Assembly (NCBI GenBank): GCA_013911195.1
Contig: JACETS010000002.1
Location: 1-38,001, forward strand
DNA length: 38,001 bases
Source: Verrucomicrobiales bacterium
GTDB lineage: Bacteria; Verrucomicrobiota; Verrucomicrobiia; Verrucomicrobiales; DEV007
Direction of reading: 5' to 3'
The position numbers and the translations under genes are program-made. Below the pieces are notes generated by a model. The model worked only from the letters and a program-made list of their open reading frames with translations, made no database searches and was not told the DNA's origin. Shown one piece after another: positions 1 to 7,333 of the stretch; within the stretch, counting starts at the first letter, position 1; every line of letters begins with the position of its first letter.

Positions 1-549
1 AGTGTTAAGCCTTATCAGCCCGCAAATATTTGGAACGAAGTTTCCTTAAATGGAGGACTTCGTTATAAGCGGGACTCCGGTGATAAGCTCTACAGAAGGT
101 CAATTTATACCTACTGGAAACGCTCTGCTCCAATGCCTAATATGCTTATATTTGATGCTCCGACTCGGGAAAAATGCATGATACAAAGACCAATCACAAA
201 TACTCCATTACAAGCTTTAGTTGTTTTGAATGATCCACAATTCGTTGAAGCCGCTAGAGCATTTGCACAAAAAATGATCACTGAGGGAGGAAATAATGAG
301 AAGGCCAGAATCAATTATGGTTTTAAAGTTGCTTTATCAAGAGAGGCTACTGAAGAGGAGATTTCAGTTATTAGCCAAGTTTTGAAGTCACAGATGGAAT
401 CGTTTAATGCAGATAATGAGAAGGCTAAAAAGTTTTTGTCTGTGGGTGAAATTTCAAGAGATGAAAAAATTGATTTAGTTGAGCATGCATCATGGACCGT
501 TATAGCTCAGATGTTACTCAATATGGACGAAACATTGACCCGAGGTTAA
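1..549 (+). CDS. PSD1-type DUF1553 protein, C-terminal fragment
   Basis: The reading frame is open from the first base of the window, so this is the 3' end of a gene that starts outside; the ATG at 133 offered by the ORF track is internal. The visible ~182 residues contain the DUF1553 (PF07587) signature: KPYQPANIWNEV at the edge, then RRSIYTYWKRSAPMPNM, FDAPTREKC and TNTPLQALVVLNDPQFVEAA. In the family, DUF1549 and often a cytochrome-c-like PSCyt domain precede this part; they would lie upstream of the window. Such proteins are exported and abundant in Planctomycetes and Verrucomicrobia, and their biochemical role is unproven. The DUF1501 gene follows after 23 bp, the usual partner arrangement, so the two are probably co-transcribed. 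Family assignment is firm; function is unknown. Confidence 0.93.
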   Translation, partial: SVKPYQPANIWNEVSLNGGLRYKRDSGDKLYRRSIYTYWKRSAPMPNMLIFDAPTREKCMIQRPITNTPLQALVVLNDPQFVEAARAFAQKMITEGGNNEKARINYGFKVALSREATEEEISVISQVLKSQMESFNADNEKAKKFLSVGEISRDEKIDLVEHASWTVIAQMLLNMDETLTRG

Positions 550-572
550 ACTAAATTTAACAACAAAACATT

Positions 573-2003
573 ATGGATGATTACAATCGCAGAAACTTTT
601 TGTTAAGCACAGGTCACGGAATGGGGGCTGCAGCATTGAGTTCTTTATGGAACCCCAATTTGATTGGGTCTGCTGGAGCAGCCTCTGGCCTTCCAGGATT
701 TCCAAATTTTCCACCCAAAGCAAAGCGAGCCATTTATCTTTTTTTCCCTGGTGGCCCTTCGCATATTGATCTGTTTGATTACAAGCCTGAGCTTCGTAAA
801 ATACATGGTCAAGAATTACCTGATTCCATTAGGCAAGGTCAGAGAATCACTGGAATGACTAGTGGGCAAAAATCATTTCCCTGTGTTGCTCCAATGTTTG
901 AGTTTGAAAAGTTTGGCAAGCACGGTACTTGGGTTAATAAGGACCTTCTTCCTCACACGGCTGGAATTGTTGACGATATAACTATTATCCGTTCGATGAA
1001 CACTGAGGCCATCAACCATGATCCTGCGATCACTTACATTAATACTGGTGTCCAGCCTCCTGGAAAACCGAGCATGGGTTCTTGGCTTAGTTATGGTTTA
1101 GGGAGTGAAAATGAAAATATGCCTTCCTATGTTGTAATGATTTCTAGAGGTAGAGGGCAGCTGCAGGCTCTTTATGATCGGTTATGGGGAAGTGGATTCC
1201 TTCCTTCAAAGCATCAAGGAGTTAAGCTGCGTTCTTCTGGAGAGCCAGTTCTGTATCTAAATAACCCTCCTGGTATTGATCGCGAAATGAGAAGAGGAAT
1301 GCTTGATGGTCTGCAAAAATTGAATTCAAAGACTCATCAAAAGTTCAATGACCCAGAAACTCAAACTAGAATTTCTCAATATGAAATGGCATTTAGGATG
1401 CAGGCAGAAGTTCCAGAACTCATGGACATCTCTAATGAACCTAAGCACGTCAAGGATCTATACGGTCCAAATGTTGAGAAGCCTGGAAGTTTTGCAAGGA
1501 ACTGCTTACTTGCTAGAAGAATGGCTGAAAAAGGAGTAAGGTTCCTTCAGCTTTTTCATAGGGGATGGGATCAACACGGAAGTTTACCTTCGAAAATTCG
1601 CCAACAATGTGAGGATATTGATCAACCTTGTGCAGGATTGATTAAAGATCTCAAGGAGAGAGGAATGTTTGATGATACCTTGGTAGTATGTGGTGGTGAA
1701 TTTGGAAGAACTATCTACTCTCAGGGCAAACTCACCAAAGATAATCATGGAAGAGACCATCATGGTCGATGCTTTACAACTTGGATGGCAGGGGCTGGAA
1801 TTAAGAGAGGTTACGACTATGGCCAAACTGATGATTATTCTTATAATATAATCAAAGATCCTGTTCATATAAGAGATCTGAATGCAACAATACTGGATAG
1901 GATGGGTATTGATCATGAAAAGCTTACTTTCAGATATCAAGGACTTGATCAGCGCCTTACCGGTGTTGAAGAGGCGAGAGTTGTAAAAGAAATTATTGCG
2001 TAG
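573..2003 (+). CDS. DUF1501 family protein with Tat-type signal
   Basis: This 476-residue protein belongs to the DUF1501 family (PF07394), which has a sulfatase/alkaline-phosphatase-like fold. It opens with a twin-arginine-like segment, [18 protein letters not shown], suggesting export by the Tat system. Recognisable blocks are [20 protein letters not shown] near residue 53, the [15 protein letters not shown] region, [13 protein letters not shown] near residue 325, and [15 protein letters not shown] followed by [21 protein letters not shown]. The conserved His, Asp and Glu residues in these blocks are in the places where metal ligands occur in relatives. It is 23 bp behind a DUF1553 gene, the standard pairing in PVC bacteria. 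The pair is often discussed with degradation of complex organic matter, but no substrate can be read from the sequence. The length is normal and the ATG at 573 is the natural start. Confidence 0.93.
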   Translation: MDDYNRRNFLLSTGHGMGAAALSSLWNPNLIGSAGAASGLPGFPNFPPKAKRAIYLFFPGGPSHIDLFDYKPELRKIHGQELPDSIRQGQRITGMTSGQKSFPCVAPMFEFEKFGKHGTWVNKDLLPHTAGIVDDITIIRSMNTEAINHDPAITYINTGVQPPGKPSMGSWLSYGLGSENENMPSYVVMISRGRGQLQALYDRLWGSGFLPSKHQGVKLRSSGEPVLYLNNPPGIDREMRRGMLDGLQKLNSKTHQKFNDPETQTRISQYEMAFRMQAEVPELMDISNEPKHVKDLYGPNVEKPGSFARNCLLARRMAEKGVRFLQLFHRGWDQHGSLPSKIRQQCEDIDQPCAGLIKDLKERGMFDDTLVVCGGEFGRTIYSQGKLTKDNHGRDHHGRCFTTWMAGAGIKRGYDYGQTDDYSYNIIKDPVHIRDLNATILDRMGIDHEKLTFRYQGLDQRLTGVEEARVVKEIIA

Positions 2004-2029
2004 AACCTCTAAATAAAATTTACCCAAAT

Positions 2030-2623
2030 TTATTCGGGATCTTCAGGTTGAACGTACACTGATTGCATCCCCGCTTTTTTGGCGGCTTCGATACCCAATT
2101 GACTATCCTCAAAAACCAAACATTTTTCGGGTTCAATCTTCATTTTTTCTGCAGCTAGCAAGAATAGATCGGGAGCAGGTTTACTGTTCTCCACATCGTC
2201 TTGAGTTACGATTACATCAAATAGATCAGTTATACCAATTTGATCCATAGTCTTAATGACTGTTTTTTTTATTCCACCCGAGGCTACAGATATTGGCTTA
2301 CCTAGAGATTTGCAGGATTTTGCGAAATCAATTACTGGTTCATAGGGTTTGACTCTGTCAATATGGTTGAAAAAGTAATTCTCTTGATCTACGACCACCT
2401 TTTCTGGATCCATGTTGCAACCGAACCTATCATTTAAAATTTTAACCGTATCGTGCATTCCGATACCTGCGTATGATTGCGCAATTTTTCTAGTAAATTT
2501 AAAATTACCTCCATTTTTCCTAAAAGATTCAATCCAGCCATCGAAGTGAACATGCATTGATAATGACAAGGTGCCGTCATGATCAAAGATGTAGGCATCA
2601 AATTCACCTTTTGGTATATTCAT
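2030..2623 (-). CDS. HAD-superfamily hydrolase, beta-phosphoglucomutase/YqaB-like
   Basis: This 197-residue HAD phosphatase carries all four HAD motifs. Motif I is FDHDGTL near residue 13, with the nucleophile Asp and second Asp. A helical cap follows (residues ~20-85, with YAGIGMHDTVKIL). Motif II is SVASGG, motif III is the Lys in NSKPAPDLFLLAA, and motif IV is CLVFEDSQLGIEAAKKAG. The cap and the overall pattern resemble beta-phosphoglucomutase or the fructose-1-phosphatase YqaB, so a small phosphosugar is a likely substrate, but the exact one cannot be told. It converges with the DUF1501 gene (26 bp between stops) and is divergent from the SenB-like glycosyltransferase across ~100 bp. A phosphosugar link with that neighbour is possible but unproven. 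Confidence 0.88.
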   Translation of the reverse strand: MNIPKGEFDAYIFDHDGTLSLSMHVHFDGWIESFRKNGGNFKFTRKIAQSYAGIGMHDTVKILNDRFGCNMDPEKVVVDQENYFFNHIDRVKPYEPVIDFAKSCKSLGKPISVASGGIKKTVIKTMDQIGITDLFDVIVTQDDVENSKPAPDLFLLAAEKMKIEPEKCLVFEDSQLGIEAAKKAGMQSVYVQPEDPE

Positions 2624-2724
2624 TTTTTTCTAAATCAGTAGGTATTCAAAAGTTAATTTAATAACTTATATAATTAATCCATTATACTGTTATATATTTA
2701 TTTAGAAACTACACATATTTTTAG
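2624..2724. promoter_or_regulatory. Divergent intergenic region, HAD hydrolase / SenB-like gene
   Basis: This very AT-rich 101-bp gap separates two divergent genes and must hold both promoters. It contains TATATAAT-type and TTATACTGTTATATATT-type sequences that could serve as -10 elements, but such words are expected by chance in sequence this AT-rich and I cannot pair them with convincing -35 boxes. No clear Shine-Dalgarno sequence precedes the ATG at 2725. Confidence 0.35.
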
Positions 2725-3681
2725 ATGAAGTTTTTGATTCTTTTTCCAGATAATAAAAAAGCTGTTACTGGAAATTTGTGTTCAGCCTTGCAGTATCAAA
2801 TAATATTAGAAGATCTAGGACATACAGTTGAATTGACAAATAGATACTTCAAACAAGACGCTGAAGTATTAATCGCTATAAACGCAGATAAGAATAATTC
2901 AGATATTAGAAAATTTCATTCAGATAAACCACAATCTAAAATTGTTTTAATTCTCTCAGGTACTGATATTTACCCTGAGCCATCAGCCAAATCCATTGAC
3001 TCTATGGAAGTAGGGAATGTCTTAGTGCTTCTTCAGTCACATGGCATAGATCAAGTCCCGCTTCGTTATAGAAATAAATCGACCATAATATATCAAAGTA
3101 TTGAAAAATTAAGCGTTGATTCTGAAAGATCGAAATCTGACTCCGAATTCAAAGTCGTCTTGATTTCCAATATTAGGTCAGTTAAAGATCCGCTAATCGC
3201 ATCCCGTGCATGTCGATTAATCTCACCGGCATCCAAATTGAAAATTACTCATGTAGGATATTGTTTGGATGAAGAATTAGGATCAGAATTGACTCGGGAA
3301 AATAAAAGTAACATTAGATACGAATGGGTTGGAGGTCTTAGTAAACTAGAAGCTATGACTATTCTTAGTGAAAGTGATGTTCTGTTAATTACTTCCCAAC
3401 ATGAAGGTGCTGGAAGGGTAGTTGGAGAGGCTATACAGCTTGGAGTTCCAATTATTTCTACTAATAATCTTGGTGTAGTAGGTATTTTGGGTGATGACTA
3501 TGAGGGTTATTACCCCGTAGGCGACGCAAAAGCATTATCGGATATTCTAGCCAAAGCCGAGCAAGATAAGAGTTTTTTGATTCGGCTGAACGTTCATTGC
3601 CAAAATAGAAGTTCTCTTTTTGAAATTGAAGAGGAGAAAAAAAATTGGGAGCAACTTATTAATGATTTCTCTATTATCTGA
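2725..3681 (+). CDS. senB: SenB-like glycosyltransferase (TIGR04348-type; putative selenosugar synthase)
   Basis: This 318-residue GT-B fold glycosyltransferase resembles the TIGR04348 family, whose characterised member SenB joins selenophosphate and UDP-GlcNAc into a selenosugar in selenoneine synthesis. Seen in sequence, matched from memory: GNLCSALQYQIILEDLGHTV at the N-terminus, VLILSGTDIYPEP near residue 77, STIIYQS near residue 115, LISNIRSVKDPLIA near residue 150, HEGAGRVVGEAIQLGVPI near residue 226, and LGDDYEGYYPVGDAKALSDI near residue 252 followed by the characteristic RSSLFEIEEEKKNW tail. Family members usually have EGGANV where this protein has EGAGRV. Length matches the family. 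No senA (EgtB-like) or senC (SelD-like) gene lies in this window, so a selenium role is inferred, not shown; it may use another acceptor. It converges with the TPR gene, overlapping by 8 bp. Confidence 0.68.
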   Translation: MKFLILFPDNKKAVTGNLCSALQYQIILEDLGHTVELTNRYFKQDAEVLIAINADKNNSDIRKFHSDKPQSKIVLILSGTDIYPEPSAKSIDSMEVGNVLVLLQSHGIDQVPLRYRNKSTIIYQSIEKLSVDSERSKSDSEFKVVLISNIRSVKDPLIASRACRLISPASKLKITHVGYCLDEELGSELTRENKSNIRYEWVGGLSKLEAMTILSESDVLLITSQHEGAGRVVGEAIQLGVPIISTNNLGVVGILGDDYEGYYPVGDAKALSDILAKAEQDKSFLIRLNVHCQNRSSLFEIEEEKKNWEQLINDFSII

Positions 3682-4579
3682 TTTTACTAGTTAATTTTAG
3701 TGCTTTTTTCTGTACTGAAGCAGCTCTTCTCTTCTTTCCTATTCGGATTAGCAAATTGCAATAATTTTCACACATAATCTCATAGACATCTGAAGCGTCT
3801 TTAAGGGTGGTTTCAAGTAAACCTAGTGCTAATTCGTAGTTCTTTTCGGCGGCATCGGTTTCTCCTAATCTTTCCAGGCTAGCAGCTAAATTTGAGTAAG
3901 ATTGACCAAGATCAGAATTGTTGGATTTTTTTGATTCTATTAAAATTTCTAGTGCTTGTTCATGCATTTCTCGAGATTGATTTATTAGCCCAGAATCATA
4001 GAACAAAGTACCAAGATTATTGTAGACTGCAGCTGCCTCCTCACTCGTCGCTCCTTTGTTATTCTCGAAAGCTTGTAGAGCAATCATGTAATTGTTTTCA
4101 GCAACCTCGAATTCTCTCTTTTTCTTATGCAGCATGCCAAGATTATTGCGAATGTTTGCGATTTCAATTTCAGGTGAAGGTGTCAGTGAGGAAAATGTAT
4201 CAATTGCCTGATTGTATAGAATTATAGCTTCATCATTTAAATTGTTATTGTCGTAAATGCAGGCAAGATTACTTTTTATTCTTGCTAGTTGTTGTGTCTC
4301 TATTTTTTCAGATCCTTCATGACTCAAAGCTTCAACGTATACAGCTTCGCTCTCCATTTCTTTGCCGGAAATTCTGAGTAGGTTTCCTAAAAGTTCTAGG
4401 CATGTGACAAGATTTATTATTTGATCAGGTCTATCTTCAATAAGCCGTCTTGCCGATTCAACTGCGGTCTCTGCTGCTCGAATTGCATCCTCAAACTTTC
4501 CTGATTTTTTGAGATTCTGAATTCTCTCTATTAGTACATTAAGTACTGTTGGAGTTTTATAGTCTAAATTTAGGCTCAT
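3674..4579 (-). CDS. Tetratricopeptide-repeat protein (kinesin-light-chain type)
   Basis: This is a 301-residue all-helical protein with no signal peptide or membrane segment, so it is probably cytoplasmic. After a helical N-terminus it has repeats of about 42 residues of the TPR_10/TPR_12 (kinesin light chain) kind: ARIKSNLACIYDNNNLNDEA, ANIRNNLGMLHKKKREFEVA, AAVYNNLGTLFYDSGLINQS, GQSYSNLAASLERLGETDAA and a last, weaker repeat. The C-terminus is basic (KKRRAASVQKKALKL). Such repeats form a protein-binding scaffold; no partner or enzymatic domain is visible. The 3' end overlaps the convergent SenB-like gene by 8 bp. RecO lies 101 bp downstream on the same strand, but nothing connects the two functionally. 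The specific role is unknown. Confidence 0.85.
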   Translation of the reverse strand: MSLNLDYKTPTVLNVLIERIQNLKKSGKFEDAIRAAETAVESARRLIEDRPDQIINLVTCLELLGNLLRISGKEMESEAVYVEALSHEGSEKIETQQLARIKSNLACIYDNNNLNDEAIILYNQAIDTFSSLTPSPEIEIANIRNNLGMLHKKKREFEVAENNYMIALQAFENNKGATSEEAAAVYNNLGTLFYDSGLINQSREMHEQALEILIESKKSNNSDLGQSYSNLAASLERLGETDAAEKNYELALGLLETTLKDASDVYEIMCENYCNLLIRIGKKRRAASVQKKALKLTSKIR

Positions 4580-4680
4580 CCGTAAATCATAAGGATAAAA
4601 TTATTTTATCGAGTGATCTATTTAAATCAATGTCACTAGTAATTTGACGTTAAATAATTAGATAGGTTACAGAAATTTTA

Positions 4681-5229
4681 TTATTTTTCTTCTTCAGGCT
4701 TTTTTTGTACCAATTTTAGGATCTCTGACCTTATTTTTGGTATTTTACAGATTTCAGATATTGAAGTAATTGGTTCTTTCTCTGGATTTGATATTCCAAG
4801 TATTTTGGTCATCTCTCTCTCGTAATGACGAATTGCTAGTAATTGAGGTTCGTTTTCCTCGAGATAATTCAACCCTCTGTAAAGAAGCTCATAGAGTGAG
4901 TTGATTGGGCTATCAGATTCTGACACCTTATTTATCATTTTTGCAAAATAGCTAGCCGACAAAGTTTTCAAGTAGCTTTGCCGGATACTAGCTCTAGTCA
5001 TCAAAATTTTCATTTCTTTTAAGTTATGTAAGTCAGTTTTTTTGCTTCTTATTATTTCAAACTCTGCCTCATAAAATAAGTCCAACTTACCAGAAAATTG
5101 ACTTTTAGGTCTTCTGGCTCCCTTTGCTACTGTTTTTAGGAGCCCATGATCCTTAGTGCACCATGTTACAATCATGCTCGATTCTGTGAGCGGAATTCTA
5201 CGAATGATGGTTCCTTGGCATTTGTTCAT
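4681..5229 (-). CDS. recO: DNA repair protein RecO, short form
   Basis: RecO helps RecR and RecF load RecA on SSB-covered single-stranded DNA. The N-terminal OB-fold is recognisable: GTIIRRIPLTESSMIVTWCT, then GLLKTVAKGARRPKSQFSGK and LDLFYEAEFEI. It is followed by the start of the helical domain (YLKTLSASYFAKMINKVSES, YELLYRGLNYLEE, LAIRHYEREMTKILGI). At 182 residues it is clearly shorter than typical RecO (about 240). It ends shortly after the 'FELRLLELLG' equivalent, and no CxxC zinc-binding pair is present. The frame is intact, so this looks like a compact RecO and not a broken gene. Its start is only 36 bp from the divergent prfB start, so the promoters must overlap. Confidence in the family is good; a reduced function is possible. 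Confidence 0.85.
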   Translation of the reverse strand: MNKCQGTIIRRIPLTESSMIVTWCTKDHGLLKTVAKGARRPKSQFSGKLDLFYEAEFEIIRSKKTDLHNLKEMKILMTRASIRQSYLKTLSASYFAKMINKVSESDSPINSLYELLYRGLNYLEENEPQLLAIRHYEREMTKILGISNPEKEPITSISEICKIPKIRSEILKLVQKKPEEEK

Positions 5230-5265
5230 GTTGCGTGATGCTTATCAGTGTATAAAGTAACCCTT

Positions 5266-6385
5266 ATGGACGAAATTTCCATTGACCTCCAAGCTTTTGA
5301 TACTGACTCCTTAAAGTCACGCATTGGTGAGCTTCGGAGGTATCTTTGACCTAGAAACTCTTCAATCCCAGCAAGATGAGCTTGAAAAAATGATGTCAGC
5401 CCCGGGATTCTGGGATGATAACGAGAAGGCCGCCAAGATTTCTGAGGAACATGCATCAGCAGCAAAAAAAATAAACCTATTTGGTAGTCTTGAGTCTAGA
5501 GTTTCTGATATCGATGAATTGATAGCCTTTGCAGCAGAGGAGGGTGACGAGGACTCAGTCTCTGAAGTTAAGAAAGAAATAGACGAATTGTCTTCAATGC
5601 TCGGTGATCTCGAGATGGAATTATTGCTTTCTGGAAAACATGACAAAGATAATGCTTTTTTAACAATCCACGCTGGAACAGGTGGAACTGAAGCATGTGA
5701 TTGGGCCGAGATGCTCCTGAGGCAATATCAGAGATGGTCAGAGAGAAAGGGGTTGAGCGTGGAGATTGTGGAATGCCAAGAACATGACGAAGCGGGAATT
5801 CGCTCAGTTACTCTAAAAATAAGTGGTAATCATGCTTATGGATACTTACAAACAGAGAGAGGTGTGCATAGGTTAGTGAGAATATCACCATTTGATTCTC
5901 AATCTAGACGCCATACATCATTTGCAAGTATTGATGTAGTTCCTGAAATTGAAGATGATTCGGAAATAGAGCTTGATGAAAAAGAATATGAGATAACTAC
6001 AACAAAGAGTGGGGGTAAAGGAGGTCAGAATGTGAATAAAGTTGAAACGGCAGTTATCTTAAAACATCACCCCTCAGGAATCCTAATTAGGTGTAGCGCT
6101 GAGAGAAGTCAGCACAAAAACAGGGCAGTGGCCCTTAAGCTTCTTAAAGCTAAGTTATTTCAAATTGAGGAAGATAAGAAAAAAGCTGAAATGGAAAGAC
6201 AATACGGAGAAAAAGGTGAAATTGCGTGGGGTAGTCAAATTCGGTCCTATGTTTTTCAGCCATATCAAATGGTCAAAGATCATCGCACAGGTTACGAGAC
6301 GAGTAATGTGTCTGACGTAATGGATGGGGCTATTAATGGTTTTATTGAAGCTAAGTTACGTGGACAAAAAGCATCTTCTGAATAA
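5266..6385 (+). CDS. prfB: Peptide chain release factor 2, made by programmed +1 frameshift
   Basis: RF2 releases the finished protein at UGA and UAA codons. The ORF track starts at 5324, but the true gene begins at the ATG at 5266: frame 0 gives 27 codons ([20 protein letters not shown], then GELRRYL) ending at CTT TGA (5344-5349). A +1 shift at that site continues with [16 protein letters not shown]. The product is about 372 residues, a normal RF2 length. Diagnostic residues are the SPF tripeptide that reads the stop codon ([13 protein letters not shown]) and the GGQ hydrolysis motif ([15 protein letters not shown]). Expression should be autoregulated: scarce RF2 lets ribosomes pause at the in-frame UGA and shift frame. 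trmD follows after 25 bp on the same strand and may be co-transcribed. Confidence 0.96.
5336..5350 (+). promoter_or_regulatory. prfB +1 recoding site (internal SD plus CTT TGA C)
   Basis: The sequence GGAGGTATCTTTGAC holds every element of the classical RF2 frameshift site: an internal Shine-Dalgarno-like GGAGG, a three-base spacer TAT, the slippery CTT, the stop TGA, and a following C that makes the stop weak. It differs from the well-known E. coli site only in the SD-like part. The upstream frame closes here and the +1 frame carries on through the rest of RF2 without interruption. Confidence 0.97.
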
Positions 6386-6410
6386 GACTTATAATATTTT
6401 CTATTGATCA

Positions 6411-7100
6411 ATGTCTATGCCTCTTGAAATTGATGTTTTAACAATTTTTCCAGAATCAGTTAGGGTGCCTTTATCTGAGAGTATCATGGGTAGGGCTTCT
6501 GATAATGGATACATTCAAATTCGAGTTCATGATTTAAGAGATTGGACCACTGATAGTTACAGGAAGGTTGATGATGAACCATACGGAGGCGGACCTGGAA
6601 TGGTAATGAAACCAGAGCCCTTCTTTTCTGCTGTAAACGATCTTAGGAAGAATAACTCTACCGTTGTTTTGATGACCCCTCAGGGAAAAAAGTATAATCA
6701 AAAAAGTGCCGAGTTGTTTGCGAATTCCTCTTCACATTTAATTGTTCTTTGTGGCCACTACGAGGGCGTTGATCATAGAGTGATAGAATCATTGGTAGAT
6801 GAAGAGATTTCGATAGGTGATTATATCTTAACAAATGGCGCTATTGCCGCCGTGGTTTTTATTGACTCTATTACTCGACTTATACCTGGCGTCTTGGGTG
6901 ATGGTCGATCAAATATAGAAGAATCATTCTCCGTCTATGATGGTATTTTGGAAGCACCTGCGTACACGAGGCCTGCCGAATACAATGATATGAAAGTTCC
7001 TGAAGTCCTGCTTTCTGGGAATCATCAAAAGATTACAGATTGGAAATTTGAGAAAGCCCAGCAGAGGACCAAAGACAATAGACCAGACCTGATGTCATAG
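6411..7100 (+). CDS. trmD: tRNA (guanine-N1)-methyltransferase TrmD
   Basis: TrmD uses S-adenosylmethionine to make m1G37 in tRNAs with G36-G37 (Pro, Leu, some Arg), preventing +1 frameshifts. This 229-residue SPOUT-family protein shows IDVLTIFPESV at the N-terminus, VDDEPYGGGPGMVMKPEP near residue 53, VLMTPQGKKYNQ, and the trefoil-knot SAM site LIVLCGHYEGVDHRVIES and EEISIGDYILTNG. It ends with APAYTRPAEY and VPEVLLSGNHQKI. Two departures from the usual pattern: the common 'SGGE' after IGDYIL reads TNGA, and the expected EDSF reads EESF, so the Asp proposed as general base seems to be Glu. The start could be 6411 or the ATG at 6417. The gene ends 7 bp before the 3' end of a tRNA-Pro(GGG) gene on the other strand. 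Confidence 0.95.
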   Translation: MSMPLEIDVLTIFPESVRVPLSESIMGRASDNGYIQIRVHDLRDWTTDSYRKVDDEPYGGGPGMVMKPEPFFSAVNDLRKNNSTVVLMTPQGKKYNQKSAELFANSSSHLIVLCGHYEGVDHRVIESLVDEEISIGDYILTNGAIAAVVFIDSITRLIPGVLGDGRSNIEESFSVYDGILEAPAYTRPAEYNDMKVPEVLLSGNHQKITDWKFEKAQQRTKDNRPDLMS

Positions 7101-7107
7101 GATTTAT

Positions 7108-7184
7108 TGGTCGGGCTAGCGGGATTTGAACCCACGACCTCTTCACCCCCAGTGAAGCGCGCTACCAAACTGCGCTATAGCCCG
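7108..7184 (-). tRNA. tRNA-Pro (anticodon GGG), CCA encoded
   Basis: The reverse complement folds into a complete cloverleaf. The acceptor stem is CGGGCTA/TAGCCCG with discriminator A and an encoded CCA. The D arm is GCGC...GCGC, the anticodon stem is CTTCA/TGAAG with loop CTGGGGG, the variable loop is AGGTC, and the T arm is GTGGG-TTCAAAT-CCCGC. The loop places GGG at 34-36 with G37, so it decodes proline CCC and CCU. C1-G72 with A73 and the overall pattern agree with bacterial tRNA-Pro. It is antisense to the trmD-argC gap. TATATT about 12 bp upstream of its 5' end (7191-7196 on this strand) is a possible -10 element. Confidence 0.96.
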
Positions 7185-7333
7185 TTATGCCTAATATAAT
7201 TGTATAATTTATAAGGTTATTCAGACACTTGACCACAAGTTAAAATGAAGCAAGAGAAATCACTAAAGGCTTTATTTTAACTGAATGAAAAACAAAGTTG
7301 CTTTGAGTGGTGCTGAAAGCGACGTTATTAATA

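Noticed and set aside
3892-4227. 111-residue plus-strand ORF inside the TPR gene
   Set aside because: It is a shadow of the real minus-strand gene, with no recognisable motif.
5324-5347. ATG 5324 as prfB start, or prfB as a frameshifted pseudogene
   Set aside because: The classical GGAGG-TAT-CTT-TGA-C recoding site and a good 27-codon upstream frame explain the break; the gene is complete.
5226-5465. Minus-strand ORF of 79 residues across the prfB start
   Set aside because: It overlaps both recO and the functional prfB 5' region and shows no protein-like pattern.
7185-7333. ArgR (ARG box) operator upstream of argC
   Set aside because: TGAATAACCTTATAAATTAT on the minus strand is only loosely similar to ARG-box halves; the region is AT-rich enough to give such matches by chance.
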